DNA of 11,158 nt from Euperipatoides rowelli (Eukaryota; Onychophora; Udeonychophora; Euonychophora; Peripatopsidae), in assembly GCA_003024985.2 (NCBI GenBank), contig PXIH01S0012530.1; one strand, 5' to 3'. Below, piece by piece: positions 1-7,984 of the stretch (positions are counted from its first letter, which is position 1; every line of letters starts with the position of its first letter). The translations under genes were made by a program, and so were the position numbers. The notes under the pieces were generated by a model, which was given only the letters and a program-made list of their open reading frames with translations, ran no database searches and was not told the DNA's origin.

Positions 1-420
1 ATTTTAATTTTGTATTCATTTAAATAAAATTAATGATTCCTTAATTGGCCTTGGCCGTTATGAAAATAAATAAAAAAATTCAAAAAATTCCGGGCCCAAG
101 ACATTTGTCTTTTTTGTCTATTCTATAAAGCGGCACTGTTTAAAGACCCCAATTTCTTTGCACCAATCAATTTTTCACACAAATGATCTCTTATTAAAGA
201 CCTGACCAGTCGCCTGCCTTTTTAAATTCCAAGCATTGAATTCAGCCTTTTTTGTAAAACCACAAGAAGTGTGATTTTTTTTTATTCACATTCAAAATTA
301 ATAAAAATAAAAGCAAAGTTAAACAAATGTGTAAATGCCTTTTAAACGTACTTTCATTTTAATACATTGTGCTTTTGAGAGAGTGCGCACTGTTTATTGA
401 AAAAAAAAGGGAAAGTTTAG
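1..420. other. AT-rich non-coding stretch
   Basis: No coding region, RNA gene or clear repeat boundary is visible. The sequence is AT-rich with A and T runs, such as the T run near 276-285. Faint AGACC words near 140 and 200 (for example TTTAAAGACCCC and ATTAAAGACC) may be decayed parts of the GAGACC repeat described at 421-560. I could not find a matching left terminus for that repeat, so this stretch is left unassigned. Confidence 0.5.
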
Positions 421-560
421 ACCACGTCCTTTGAAAGACCATTATTTAATAGTAGAATGGGTGGCTTCTCAAAAGTTTTCTTTTGAGAGACCAGTATTTC
501 AAGAGACCACTATTTCAAGGCAGAAGAGGTGGTCTCTAGTCTCAAGACAGGTTTTACTGA
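421..560. repeat. Short repeat with GAGACC/GGTCTC motifs, probable MITE end
   Basis: Two 16-bp units (AGAGACCAGTATTTCA at 486-501 and AGAGACCACTATTTCA at 502-517) sit in tandem with one mismatch. The word AGAGACCAC at 502-510 is matched by its inverse GTGGTCTCT at 529-537. A more decayed copy of the same theme (AAGACCATTATTT) lies near 436-450. The segment ends with CAAGACAGGTTTTACTG. Termini of this style are common in pogo/Tc1-like MITEs of animals, but that family call is inference. The right edge falls at about 558, where LINE relic 1 coding similarity stops abruptly, so this repeat probably truncated or landed in the LINE. The left end was not found. Confidence 0.45.
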
Positions 561-1224
561 AATAGATTGAATATGACGATTCCACTTAAAATCATGCTGA
601 ACCACAACACCCAATATAAAGCAAGAATCAACTGAGGCAAGAACAGAGTCCTGTAAGATGATAGAAATTTCAATGGGTGTTTTAGAAAAGTTATGAATTA
701 TTATTATTATGACACGATTTATTCAGATTTAGCCACATAATATTATTGCACTGGCACTAATCTCATCAGCCAATACTTGAGAAGTATGACGCAGATCATT
801 GTCTCTCGACTCTACCATAGGCTATGAAAGTAAAATCATCTACGAATTTATACCGATCAGAAATTTGTAGAGCAATTTTATTGGTAGTAATAATAAATAC
901 CAGGCCACCAAAAACCGATCCCTGGGGAACTCCATTTAAACAAACAAACTGATGACTGGCGGATCCATTTGGAGAACGAACAATTTGAACTCTACGATTT
1001 AAAAATGAAATAATCCATTTAGTGATATCTAAGGCAAATAAAATTGGAGAAGTTCTTGAATAAAGATGCAATGATCAATGCTATCAAAATCCTAAAATCT
1101 GTTATTATGGAAATAACTTTTCCCAGACTTGTCAAGGTTTTGCAGGATGTTGTCTAAATATTAAATAAAAAACCAGGTATTGCACACTTTTCATAAATTT
1201 TAGAAATGGGACGAGCATAGAAGG
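558..1224 (-). pseudogene. RT palm and post-palm segment of LINE relic 1
   Basis: The minus strand shows RPISKIYEK (near 1200), DNILQNLDKSGK (near 1135-1160) and motif A as DFDSIDH (1071-1091), the last with a stop two residues before it. A frame change near 1060-1070 leads to WIISFLNRRVQIV, then GVPQGSV (913-933, motif B) and FVDD (835-846, motif C, normally FADD or YADD). A second frame change near 745-760 leads to 'WLNLNKS' and then ILGVVVQHDFKWNRHIQ (about 568-617), the LG...W..H block found after the palm in CR1/Jockey-type RTs. In a working enzyme these residues bind metal and copy element RNA at the nicked target. This copy cannot encode a working enzyme. The similarity ends abruptly at about 558. 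Confidence 0.85.
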
Positions 1225-1232
1225 GTTAGTAG
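1225..1232. repeat. Left target-site duplication of MITE 1
   Basis: GTTAGTAG matches the 8 bp at 1680-1687 exactly. It marks one edge of the hAT-type insertion. Confidence 0.85.
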
Positions 1233-1679
1233 CAGGGTTGGCAAAAAAAAAGTTTTTTTTTTTTTTAAAAAAAAAAAACCTATTTTTTTTTTTTTTTGGT
1301 TTAAACCAGTTTTTTTTTTTTTCATTAATGTTTTAATGAAAGAATTAAATCCTGATTATTATAGGTCAATTTCATGAAAATCTGGACATTAATTGAAAAA
1401 AAAAAAATTTAATGTAAGGTCTAAAATTACATTTATAGATTCTTAAAGCTTCAAATTAATTAAATGTTCATGTTTGAACATTTTGATTGGTGATGCTGGT
1501 TATCAGCAGCCATCTTCTTGTTACAGTAATAGGNTTGGAAATAGTAAAAATATACTAATAAGACCTTTTAAAATGTGATTTATAAAAAAAAATCAGTGTT
1601 TTTAAATAATAACACTGATATTTTAAAAAAAAAATTGTTTTTTTAAAAAAAAACAATTGGTTTAAACCAACCAACCCTG
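1233..1679. mobile_element. hAT-type MITE, 447 bp, inserted in LINE relic 1
   Basis: The element starts CAGGGTTGG and ends CCAACCCTG. It is flanked by an exact 8-bp direct duplication, GTTAGTAG (1225-1232 and 1680-1687). Eight-base TSDs and CAGGG termini are typical of the hAT superfamily. Both arms carry GGTTTAAACC near long A/T runs. Inside are two perfect 9-bp stems, 1462-1470 with 1475-1483 and 1592-1600 with 1611-1619. There is no coding content, so it must have been moved by a transposase encoded elsewhere. It splits LINE relic 1 within its RT region. Confidence 0.85.
1534..1534. other. Ambiguous base (N)
   Basis: A single N lies inside MITE 1, in AATAGGNTTGGAA. It marks an uncertain base in the assembly and affects no coding region. 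Confidence 0.95.
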
Positions 1680-1687
1680 GTTAGTAG
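1680..1687. repeat. Right target-site duplication of MITE 1
   Basis: GTTAGTAG matches 1225-1232 exactly. It lies directly outside the terminal CCCTG of the element. Confidence 0.85.
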
Positions 1688-1841
1688 GATTCTTATTTTT
1701 TTGGAATGGTGATGAGGTAAGAAGTCTTCCATGTAGTAGGGCATATGCAATGAACAAGTGATAGGATAAGCGATAAGGTAATAGGTTCACAGAGCTCCTC
1801 TGCAAATTCCTTGAGGATGAAATTAGGAACCATGTCAGGTG
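1688..1841 (-). pseudogene. RT finger segment of LINE relic 1
   Basis: The minus strand reads APDMVPNFILKEFAEEL, then PITLSLILSLVHCICPTTWK and TSYLITIPKK. This is the classic RT block of non-LTR elements: 'GpDgip..ilk..a.el', 'p...lf..Sl..g..P..Wk' and 'a.v.PipKk'. A stop directly follows the KK (near 1694). The segment lies between the two MITEs. Its upstream end meets the insert at 1850-2636 in the middle of the 'S.YPaPD' motif, and its downstream end meets the insert at 1233-1679 just before the 'RPIS' motif. The Gly usual in 'GPD' is Ala here. Confidence 0.85.
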
Positions 1842-1849
1842 CTGGAGAG
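1842..1849. repeat. Left target-site duplication of MITE 2
   Basis: CTGGAGAG matches CTGGATAG at 2637-2644 at 7 of 8 bases. It sits directly outside the CAGTG terminus. Confidence 0.75.
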
Positions 1850-2340
1850 CAGTGCTAGAAATTATAATTGGTTGGTGGTAGCCCACCGGACTACCACTCT
1901 TAATGTACCAGTAGCCCGGGTGGTTTTGTAGTAGCCCAAATTTTCTGTAGAAAAACAATCCAAATAAACATAACATTTTTCTTGTTATTTTTTTTATTAT
2001 TTTGATACTGTACATGGAAAGTTGATACCCTAATAAGTCTACAATAATTCTAATGTGCCCGTTTTTGTATAAATTGAATTGTTAAAGTAATCGTGAATCA
2101 AATTTACCAAAAGGCTATACAGAAAAATTCAAATAGGCTTCACAGATGTAGAGCAAGTTTAGACGCTATTTTTACTGGAAAATAAAATTAATATTCTGGA
2201 GTGCAGACTAATGTAAAACTGCTATATTTTTTAATTTTACTCAAACAATTTTGATGCTACTTTATAATATAAAATTTGCCTAGTCTGAACTTAAAAATAA
2301 TTTTTTTTTTTGATCATAGGATGTAGAAAAAAATGGTAGT

Positions 2341-2382
2341 TCTGAGATCCAGACGCTAGTACTCTAGCGTCTGAATCTCAGA
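2341..2382. repeat. Strong hairpin inside MITE 2
   Basis: TCTGAGATCCAGACGCTAG (2341-2359) and CTAGCGTCTGAATCTCAGA (2364-2382) form a 19-bp stem with one mismatch around a 4-base loop (TACT). Beyond the core, AATGGT on the left and ACCATT on the right also pair. Long A/T runs then extend a loose inverted repeat over roughly 2298-2425. Confidence 0.85.
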
Positions 2383-2435
2383 CAAACCATTATCTTTCAA
2401 ACAATCAAAAAAAATTTTTTTTTTTAAATGACTTA

Positions 2436-2512
2436 CAGTAGCCTATATAGAAATTCTGTACAATCCGAATAGAGTTTGGTTCAAATTAATTCGGACTAAA
2501 GGGGTTTTACTG
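2436..2512. mobile_element. Possible 77-bp TA-flanked mini-element nested in MITE 2
   Basis: The segment begins CAGTAGCC and ends GGGGTTTTACTG, with TA on both sides (2434-2435 and 2513-2514). Inside, TCCGAAT and ATTCGGA form a 7-bp inverted pair. The end AATTCGGACTAAAGGGG followed by TTTTACTG resembles the ends of pogo/Tigger-type MITEs, which duplicate TA. The two termini match only partly beyond CAGTA, so this is tentative. Confidence 0.4.
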
Positions 2513-2636
2513 TATTTATTTATTTATTTTACATTTTTACCGGTAGCCTGCAGGCTACCTCTAAACTTGCAAGTAGTAGCCCAACCAATTAATTACTAGC
2601 CTCAGGCTACTGGGCTACCACTAATTTCGAGCTTTG

Positions 2637-2644
2637 CTGGATAG
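2637..2644. repeat. Right target-site duplication of MITE 2
   Basis: CTGGATAG matches CTGGAGAG at 1842-1849 at 7 of 8 bases. LINE relic 1 coding similarity resumes directly after it on the minus strand. Confidence 0.75.
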
Positions 2645-3012
2645 GTGGATGTTTTAATTCTTTTAAGTTCCCCAAGAAACCAGAACATAACTTTGGAAAT
2701 AGGAAAACCTGGTAAGAAAGAAGGAAGATTAGCGATGTTAATTAGTTGATGCATATTAGCTAAATTTGGAAAAAAAATTAGTTCCCAGTGCAGTCTGGTC
2801 ATAAGATTTACACGGAAAGCAAAGAGGGTTACCATGTGGTTATTCATTCCAGTAACTTGTTTAATCAGTTGATAATAGTCACTAGTTCCATTTTTAATTT
2901 GATTCATATTTTTATTAAATTCCACTATTTTTGCTTTTTTTACAGCCAACTAAAGCAAAGTAGGCTGCGATTAAGATTTTTTATTCTTGAGGTTTATCAG
3001 CAGTCCAGCAAT
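2645..3012 (-). pseudogene. Pre-RT segment of LINE relic 1
   Basis: The minus-strand frame from about 2949 to 2645 reads KKAKIVEFNKNMNQ, then DYYQLIKQVTGMNN, FFPNLANMHQLIN and ELKRIKTSTYP. This order fits the stretch between endonuclease and RT in CR1/Jockey-type LINEs: a basic, Tyr-containing helix, a 'yy.li..l.G' block, an 'aN.f..ff'-like block, and the 'lk.iktS' block just before 'GpDgip'. Upstream, weaker similarity (for example INLKNKKS) reaches about 3012 but contains stops. The open frame reads on past 2645 into the MITE end at 2636, so its last residues are not LINE sequence. Assignment rests on the conserved order and on the continuation in the segment at 1688-1841. Confidence 0.7.
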
Positions 3013-3023
3013 ATTTTTAACAA

Positions 3024-3344
3024 TAATAAAAGACAAGTTTAGTCGTTTTGGTCATGATGTATGTCACGCTGCTCGGCCATCTTCGGCTAGCCGATGACGC
3101 CCAAACTCCCAAAGATGTTTTTGCTCTATTTTCTGCCCATAGATGTCGCTGTATCCATCATTTTTGATGGGCTTTAAAACTAGTCTAATATAATAAAAGC
3201 CAAGTTTGGTCACTTTGGTCATGATGTCTGTCACTATGCTCGGCCATCTTCGGCGAGCCGATGACGCCCAAAGATGTTTTTACTCTATTTTCTGCCCATA
3301 GATGTCGCTGTATCCGTCATTTTTGCCGGGCTTTTAAACTAGTT
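3024..3344. repeat. Two tandem copies of a ~160-bp unit
   Basis: Copy 1 (3024-3190) and copy 2 (3191 to about 3344) both start TAATAAAAG and end TTTTAAACTAGT or a close variant. By hand alignment they are roughly 90% identical, apart from 9 extra bases in copy 1 near 3106 (AACTCCCAA). Each has a conserved hairpin: TCGGCTAGCCGA in copy 1 and TCGGCGAGCCGA in copy 2. The unit is richer in G+C than its surroundings and has no open frame. It directly abuts the 5' side of LINE relic 1. It could be a short satellite array, a pair of monomers from an element's 5' end, or a local duplication. I do not recognise the family. Confidence 0.85.
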
Positions 3345-4180
3345 ATAAATAATTAAGATCGTCCTCAGTGTGTTATTATATCTAACTATTCATGATGCAG
3401 AAAGTTATGAAACCAATCAGGTGGTAACAATACTGGTACTGTACTTTTTTTTAAAAAAAATTTATAGGTTTCAAAATGTAGTACGGTAGTTGAGTCCGAA
3501 GCTTTGAGGGAAGTAAAAACTGGGTTGTGTACATAAAAAGTTTGGCAACCGCTTGTGAATCTAGGCTATTCTTTTTAAAAATTCACGACCTAAACTTGTT
3601 AACCAATAGAAAACCATGTAAGCTTAAATTATTATTAAGACATGACACTGTCTCAACACAGATCAACTTTCTACCATATTCAATTCTGTATTATCATCCT
3701 GCATAAACTATGCCGGCATTATCAGGGTGTTCATTAACCGTGACAACAATATTCTAATTATAGAAAATACAGGACTAGATTCATTGTAGAGGGGTGGGTT
3801 GAAATATGTTTTCACAATTTTTTTTTAAAATATCAAATCATATATGCGTTTAAAGTAAATATGTCGTATGGACATATTTACATTAGCACCATAAACCTCT
3901 TCACGTCAGCTTACATGTGGTTTCACAAGAAAGGATAGCATACGTTACTTCAAGTCATTATTCTAATAAAAAATGCATTAGACATAATGTATTTGTTTTA
4001 CTTTATTTTAGAAAAAATATATTTTATATAATAGGCTACTTGTTCATCTAATGTATCCTTTTTTAATGAACTAATAAATTGTCTAATCCATGACATTTAT
4101 TAATTTTTTGTGGGGGGGGGGGGGCAAAAATTTATGATACATGTAATTTTATATAAGGGTATTAAATTGTGTGATGTAGT
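3345..4180. other. Non-coding AT-rich stretch
   Basis: No coding region or RNA gene is visible. It contains a perfect 10-bp hairpin (3856-3880) and a 13-base G run (4112-4124). The word TTAACCGTG at 3734-3742 also occurs at 4621 and 10691. No element boundaries are visible. Confidence 0.5.
3856..3880. repeat. Perfect 10-bp hairpin
   Basis: TAAATATGTC (3856-3865) and GACATATTTA (3871-3880) pair perfectly around the loop GTATG. No T run follows and no gene is near, so it is not called a terminator. Confidence 0.75.
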
Positions 4181-4273
4181 GTAGTTTATGGATGATCCCC
4201 CAGGTGGAGGTAGTGCATCTGCTTAGGGTTAACAGAGGCCAAGCAATTGGCGGGACAGTCACGCTTGGCAGCC

Positions 4274-4308
4274 AAAATTCACGCATGGCCTTGATGCGTG
4301 GTAATTTT
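4274..4308. repeat. Bulged stem-loop in a less AT-rich patch
   Basis: AAAATTCACGCAT (4274-4286) pairs with 4294-4308, which holds ATGCGTG and AATTTT separated by a 2-base bulge (GT, 4301-4302). The loop is GGCCTTG. It sits in a patch of higher G+C at about 4190-4380. The role is unknown. Confidence 0.65.
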
Positions 4309-4389
4309 TATGGGCGGCAGTATATAATTAGTTTAATCGAGATTCACTGTCCACATCATCGACTTAACGAGAGAGACCATAGCAATTAA

Positions 4390-5945
4390 TGTTAGCCAAA
4401 AGTTAGTCACTACTGCTATTTAATGCCTTAGCAATATTTTGGCTAATTAAAAACAAAAACACTCGTCTTAGACATTTGGAACCGATTTTCTTCTGTTGCA
4501 AAGTTATCACGATAGGCTACAACCCAACTGTACTGTCATTTGGAAGAACTACACACGACTGAATACAATGGATATTAGCCAATGAGCAGCCCTGTGTGTT
4601 GGTTTATTTATTTATACTCTTTAACCGTGCTGTTTACTCAGTCCGGAAAGGAGACAAACGCTGAACCTTAACCCGACTGTATAAAATATACTATGGGCCA
4701 CCTGCCCATCTTATGATAATCAAAAATGCAAGAAACCTTTTTTGATAATTTGACGCATCTTCCGTCGGTACAGTGCCTATAATATCGGTCAATCAGTGGC
4801 TAATATGCATGCGCTGTTAGTGTAAATGACGCTAATAGGCTGTTTCTAGGCCATTTGATTGTAGAGACGACTAGACGATTTTATGGTTTAGCGCACGTTT
4901 AATTACTGTGGTAACTTCATAAGGTAGCTATGTACTGTATAAATAAATTTATTTATAATAATAATTACAAAACAAGGGACCTGGAAAAACATCATAGGAT
5001 GAAGGTCTTGCTGTATTATTATTAATAATAATCTTTAAAAAAAAATTTGAACAGCATTACATTGCCTTGAAAATGCTGTACAGTAGCAGAAATCGATACT
5101 CTATTTTTATTAATATTTTCTTATAAAAATTTTGATCATTTATAGTCTTTTTTTCTTTTTTGATTAGAAGTATTACATTAGTATTCCAAATAATAAAATC
5201 AAATATTCTATTTACAAATTTTATTGAAAGAGTCTATACAAAGATTCCCCCCCCCCAAACACATTATAGCCCCTCCCCCACCACCATCACAAAGGACACT
5301 GTGTATTGACCTGCCAAATTTTTGCAATCTAAACAGCCACAAAAAAAACCAAAAAAAAACAGTAGCCTATTAGGTAGCTCTTCCCTCAGATTCTGCCGAT
5401 AAACCAAAAAAAATTTCTGGAGGCTCAGCCCCCAGACGGATGTCTCTCATGATAATTTGGGAATTATGGTAACCCTACATCTGCTGCAAGTTAAATGAAA
5501 TCGTGAATAAAATGAGATTGATGCATTACTCTTTATTTTGAAGATTTTGAATACTAATACTCCCTGTTAACTGACCTTCTTATACAAAGAAACTCTATAC
5601 ACAACCATAACTCTAGCCTCCAGGTTAAATAAAAATGGTGGATTATACATCATCCCTCAAAAACTTCAGTGGGTAAAACGGCATTTTCAAGTTGAACCAT
5701 ACCCAGCCATATTAGCTCGATCGTTTAAAACAAAAGCGTTTTAATATCTTTCCAGAACCATTTCAGTAATATTTAATTTAAACATAGGCCGTCAGTAGCT
5801 GCGATTTTATTTTTCTTATGTAATCTTTAGAACAAATTTTCTAAACAGAGAACCTGGAAATCAACAATAGGTGAAACTTGGTTTTTATCATATTAGCCTA
5901 TTATTCAAGTGTGCAAGTTGTTCAACACATTTTAATTAAAAATAA
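4390..5945. other. Long non-coding stretch with small inverted repeats
   Basis: No coding region is supported. Visible items are the 17-bp word TATACTCTTTAACCGTG (4613-4629, repeated at 10683), an 18-bp A/T palindrome (4939-4956), an 8-bp stem ACAGCATT/AATGCTGT (5051-5058 with 5072-5079), and a run of ten C (5247-5256). A mixed-composition block at about 5361-5475 (TAGCCTATTAGGTAGC and GGAGGCTCAGCCCCC) could be part of an unrecognised repeat. LINE relic 2 begins at its right edge. Confidence 0.5.
4613..4629. repeat. 17-bp word shared with the 10.7-kb palindrome
   Basis: TATACTCTTTAACCGTG is identical to 10683-10699, the right half of the palindrome there plus two bases. The inverted left half is absent here. 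Confidence 0.75.
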
Positions 5946-6437
5946 ATCTACATTAGGTCTGATATTCAAACAGAGGTCTTGGGCCTCTCTGATGTAGAAG
6001 GATGCCTGTGGACCTCCATTGAAGTTGGAAAAAGAATTATCATATTGGGTGTCATTTATCGTAGCCCAAATTCCTCGGATTCGTTGAATGACTCAATTAT
6101 CGATTGTATTGAAATTCAACATAAAAAAATTGTTGTGGCCCTACTGCTGAGTTTATTGTTGTTGTTGATCTTAATCTGCCCAGTATTGACTGTTATAGAG
6201 GTGTCTCAGAATATTCTCCTAACCACTTTGGGTCTAGATTCATGAAGCTGTGTTATGAACTTTTCCTGTTCCAGTTGATAACCAAGAATCTGGGGATTAG
6301 AAAGCTCACTGTTGGATTTAGTACCGAGGTCCGATAGGTTCTTTGTGGATCACATTGACATAGGACCGCCTATTGGTAAAAGCGACCATGCTTTGATTAC
6401 GTGTTATTTCAGTCTCATTTGCGACAATAGACTGTAA
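5946..6437 (+). pseudogene. APE-type endonuclease fragment of LINE relic 2
   Basis: The first frame reads YIRSDIQTEVLGL, then GCLWTSIEVGKRIIILGVIY followed by RSPNS. YRSPNS is at 6057-6074, a hallmark of the endonuclease that nicks the target to prime reverse transcription. A frame change near 6140-6167 leads to DLNLPSIDCYRG (from 6167), the usual 'GDfN.p.idW' motif with its Gly lost to the shift. Another frame change near 6290-6318 leads to DHIDIGPPIGKSDHAL, whose SDH (6381-6389) is the C-terminal catalytic motif. A stop (TAA 6435-6437) follows shortly after. The N-terminal catalytic part is absent. All motifs are in the expected order. Confidence 0.85.
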
Positions 6438-7024
6438 AAAAACAATTTTAAAAGGTCTAACCTTGATAAAATTAAGATTGAGTTAGCTAAAATAAACATT
6501 AAGAATGGATATATTGACTTGGATGGATCTAGTGATGTCCTTGAAAGATATGTGATTGAAAAGAAGGTTTTGGGTGTTATTAGAGAAAATACACCTTTTA
6601 GCTCTTTTGATAGTGATAAATTAAAAGGTCCAAGATGGTAATACAATACATTAAGATTGCTAAAACACTCTAGAAATGACAGCTTTAAGAATTATCAGCG
6701 AAGTGGTATTTTAAGTGATTTTGAGAAATATAGAGAGGATAGAAATAAGTAGCTATAACGAGGCTGTGAAATATGCTATAAAGGTTGAATATGATGAGGA
6801 ATAATAGAAGGATCAAGATGTGATATCAATTTAAACACTTCAAAAGTACTAATAAATCCTTTCCAAAGCAGATAAGATGAGGTATTGGTGTACGACCCTA
6901 TTTTAGTATATAATGCTTTTAGAAGTCACTTCTCTAGTGGTACTCGATGTTTCGGTCCCGATATTAGTAATAACATTGTTAATTATGATGCTTTGGATAA
7001 TCAGTTTACCCCCATCGATGAATC
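6438..7024 (+). pseudogene. Endonuclease-RT linker of LINE relic 2
   Basis: The frame used by the SDH motif continues through KRSNLDKIKIELAKI to KHSRNDSFKNYQRS and KYREDRNK, broken by stops at 6639-6641 and 6750-6752. A short piece in another frame follows (SYNEAVKYAIKVEYDEE, stop 6802). Then AFRSHFSSGTRCFGPDIS (from about 6915) runs to a stop at 7029-7031. Basic, Lys/Arg/Tyr-rich linkers with an 'aF..hF' block before RT are normal in CR1-group ORF2. About 6805-6900 cannot be read confidently. Confidence 0.65.
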
Positions 7025-7984
7025 AGGATAAGAAAGATTACTAAATCTCTTAAACCTGGAAACTCTCCAGGATGTGATTTTGTTACTAACAATATAATTA
7101 GCCACTGTGAAGATTTTTTTTTGTTGATTTGATGGTGCTTGTGATCAATCATTCACTATTCAGTGGTATGATTCCTTTAAGCTGGAAGATAGACCTGTAT
7201 AGTTTCCCCTATTTACAAAAAAGAAAGCAGATATATTTTGGGTAATTACAGGCCTATCACCCTGACCAGTTGTTTAGCTAAGTTGACGGAGAGAATTGTA
7301 CTAGCCCAAGTTAATTCTTTCATCCAGACTAATAATATAATTTCCATTAATCAATTTGGATTTAGGCCGGGTATGTCCATGTGAAAAGAATCTATACTCT
7401 ACTATGGATGACGACATTTGAAAGGGAGAGGGGAAACAAAATGAATGTTATATACTTTGATTTTAAATCTGCTTTTGACAATGTTGACCATGATATATTA
7501 ATGCGGAAATTGGATACCATTGGCCTGTATATATATATATCTGAATAGATGGATTAGTAATTTCCTTGGCGGTCATTGTATAAAGACAGTGATTGGTGAG
7601 ACCTCTTCTAGATATTACTCAATCTCTAGGGTAGTGCCTCAGGGAGCTGTACTTTCTCCGGCTCTCAATATCTTTACGTCTGATATTGATCATTCCATAG
7701 TGTGTAATACTAAGATCTTCGCAGACGATATCAAGATATACTGGAGATATACTAACGCAAATGACTTATTGGTTGTACAGAATATAGATAGAATCTATGA
7801 GTGGTCATTGTTGAATAAATTGGAACTTAATATCAAGAAATATGCACATTTTTTTCTAGGACCTGGTGATGACAGTTCTTTTACTATTAATGATATAGTC
7901 ATCCCAAAGGTCAATTACCGGTACCATAAAGATTTAGGAGTGATTTCGACTCTGGGCTTAAATTTTACTTGCATTCTCAAATGA
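7025..7984 (+). pseudogene. Reverse transcriptase of LINE relic 2
   Basis: The RT blocks appear in order. KPGNSPGCDFV (from 7055) is followed by a T-rich frameshift near 7115-7130, then NHSLFSGMIPLSWK, SPIYKK and NYRPIT (7244-7261), and FGFRPG (7355-7372). A stop lies at 7382-7384. Motif A FDFKSAFDNVDH starts at 7456, with the metal-binding Asp at 7459. Motif B VVPQGAVLSP is at 7631-7660 and motif C FADD at 7718-7729. The frame changes between motifs A and B at a TA microsatellite (about 7528-7540). From 7541 to 7984 the frame is open and continues through WSLLNKLELNIKK to DLGVIS. The catalytic Asp residues are retained, but the copy cannot yield an intact enzyme. Confidence 0.9.

Larger units (their letters stand above)
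1850..2636. mobile_element. hAT-type MITE, 787 bp, inserted in LINE relic 1
   Basis: The left end reads CAGTGCTAGAAATTA and continues to GGTGGTAGCCCA. The right end, read on the other strand, is CAAAGCTCGAAATTAGTGG followed by TAGCCCA. These are imperfect terminal inverted repeats of the CAGTGCTCGAAATTA kind found in hAT elements. The flanks carry an 8-bp duplication with one mismatch, CTGGAGAG (1842-1849) and CTGGATAG (2637-2644). The word GTAGCCC or its inverse recurs near both ends (1878, 1911, 1931, 2576 and 2612), as expected for subterminal transposase binding sites. There is no transposase. The element interrupts the codons just before the RT 'PD' motif of LINE relic 1. It contains a hairpin (2341-2382) and a probable smaller insert (2436-2512). 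Confidence 0.8.
558..3023 (-). mobile_element. LINE relic 1 (CR1/Jockey-like), interrupted by two MITEs
   Basis: This is a decayed non-LTR retrotransposon on the minus strand. Reading right to left, it shows the region just before RT (about 3012-2645), the RT fingers (1841-1688 and 1224-1140), the RT palm (1140-796) and the post-palm region (about 770-560). Two MITEs split it, at 1233-1679 and 1850-2636. If each insert and one TSD copy are disregarded, the RT similarity runs on in one frame across both gaps, which shows that the LINE is older than both. No endonuclease or ORF1 part is visible, so the copy is 5'-truncated near 3023, where an unrelated tandem repeat begins. The 3' part, including UTR and tail, is missing beyond 558. 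Stops and at least two frameshifts make it a dead copy. The clade is judged by motif style only. Confidence 0.85.

Noticed and set aside
1662-2015. Minus-strand open frame of 117 codons
   Set aside because: It crosses from MITE 2 through LINE sequence into MITE 1 in a frame that lacks the RT motifs. The real RT similarity lies in another frame.
2788-3042. Plus-strand open frame of 84 codons
   Set aside because: It is antisense to the LINE relic 1 segment, which shows clear family motifs on the minus strand.
3024-3344. CRISPR-like array
   Set aside because: There are only two long units, directly joined, without short repeats separated by unique spacers.
3856-3880. Perfect hairpin as a transcription terminator
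   Set aside because: No T run follows and there is no upstream gene. Bacterial-type terminators are not expected in this animal-like sequence.
4112-4124. G run (and the C run at 5247-5256) as G-quadruplex or regulatory elements
   Set aside because: Each is a single homopolymer run without spaced G tracts. It is more likely a simple repeat and a place of uncertain base count.
4192-4389. Plus-strand open frame of 65 codons
   Set aside because: No recognisable motif, no clear start context and no splice support. The sequence is in a patch with an inverted repeat, and the length is compatible with chance.
6404-6646. Minus-strand open frame of 80 codons
   Set aside because: It is antisense to the linker of LINE relic 2 and has no motif of its own.
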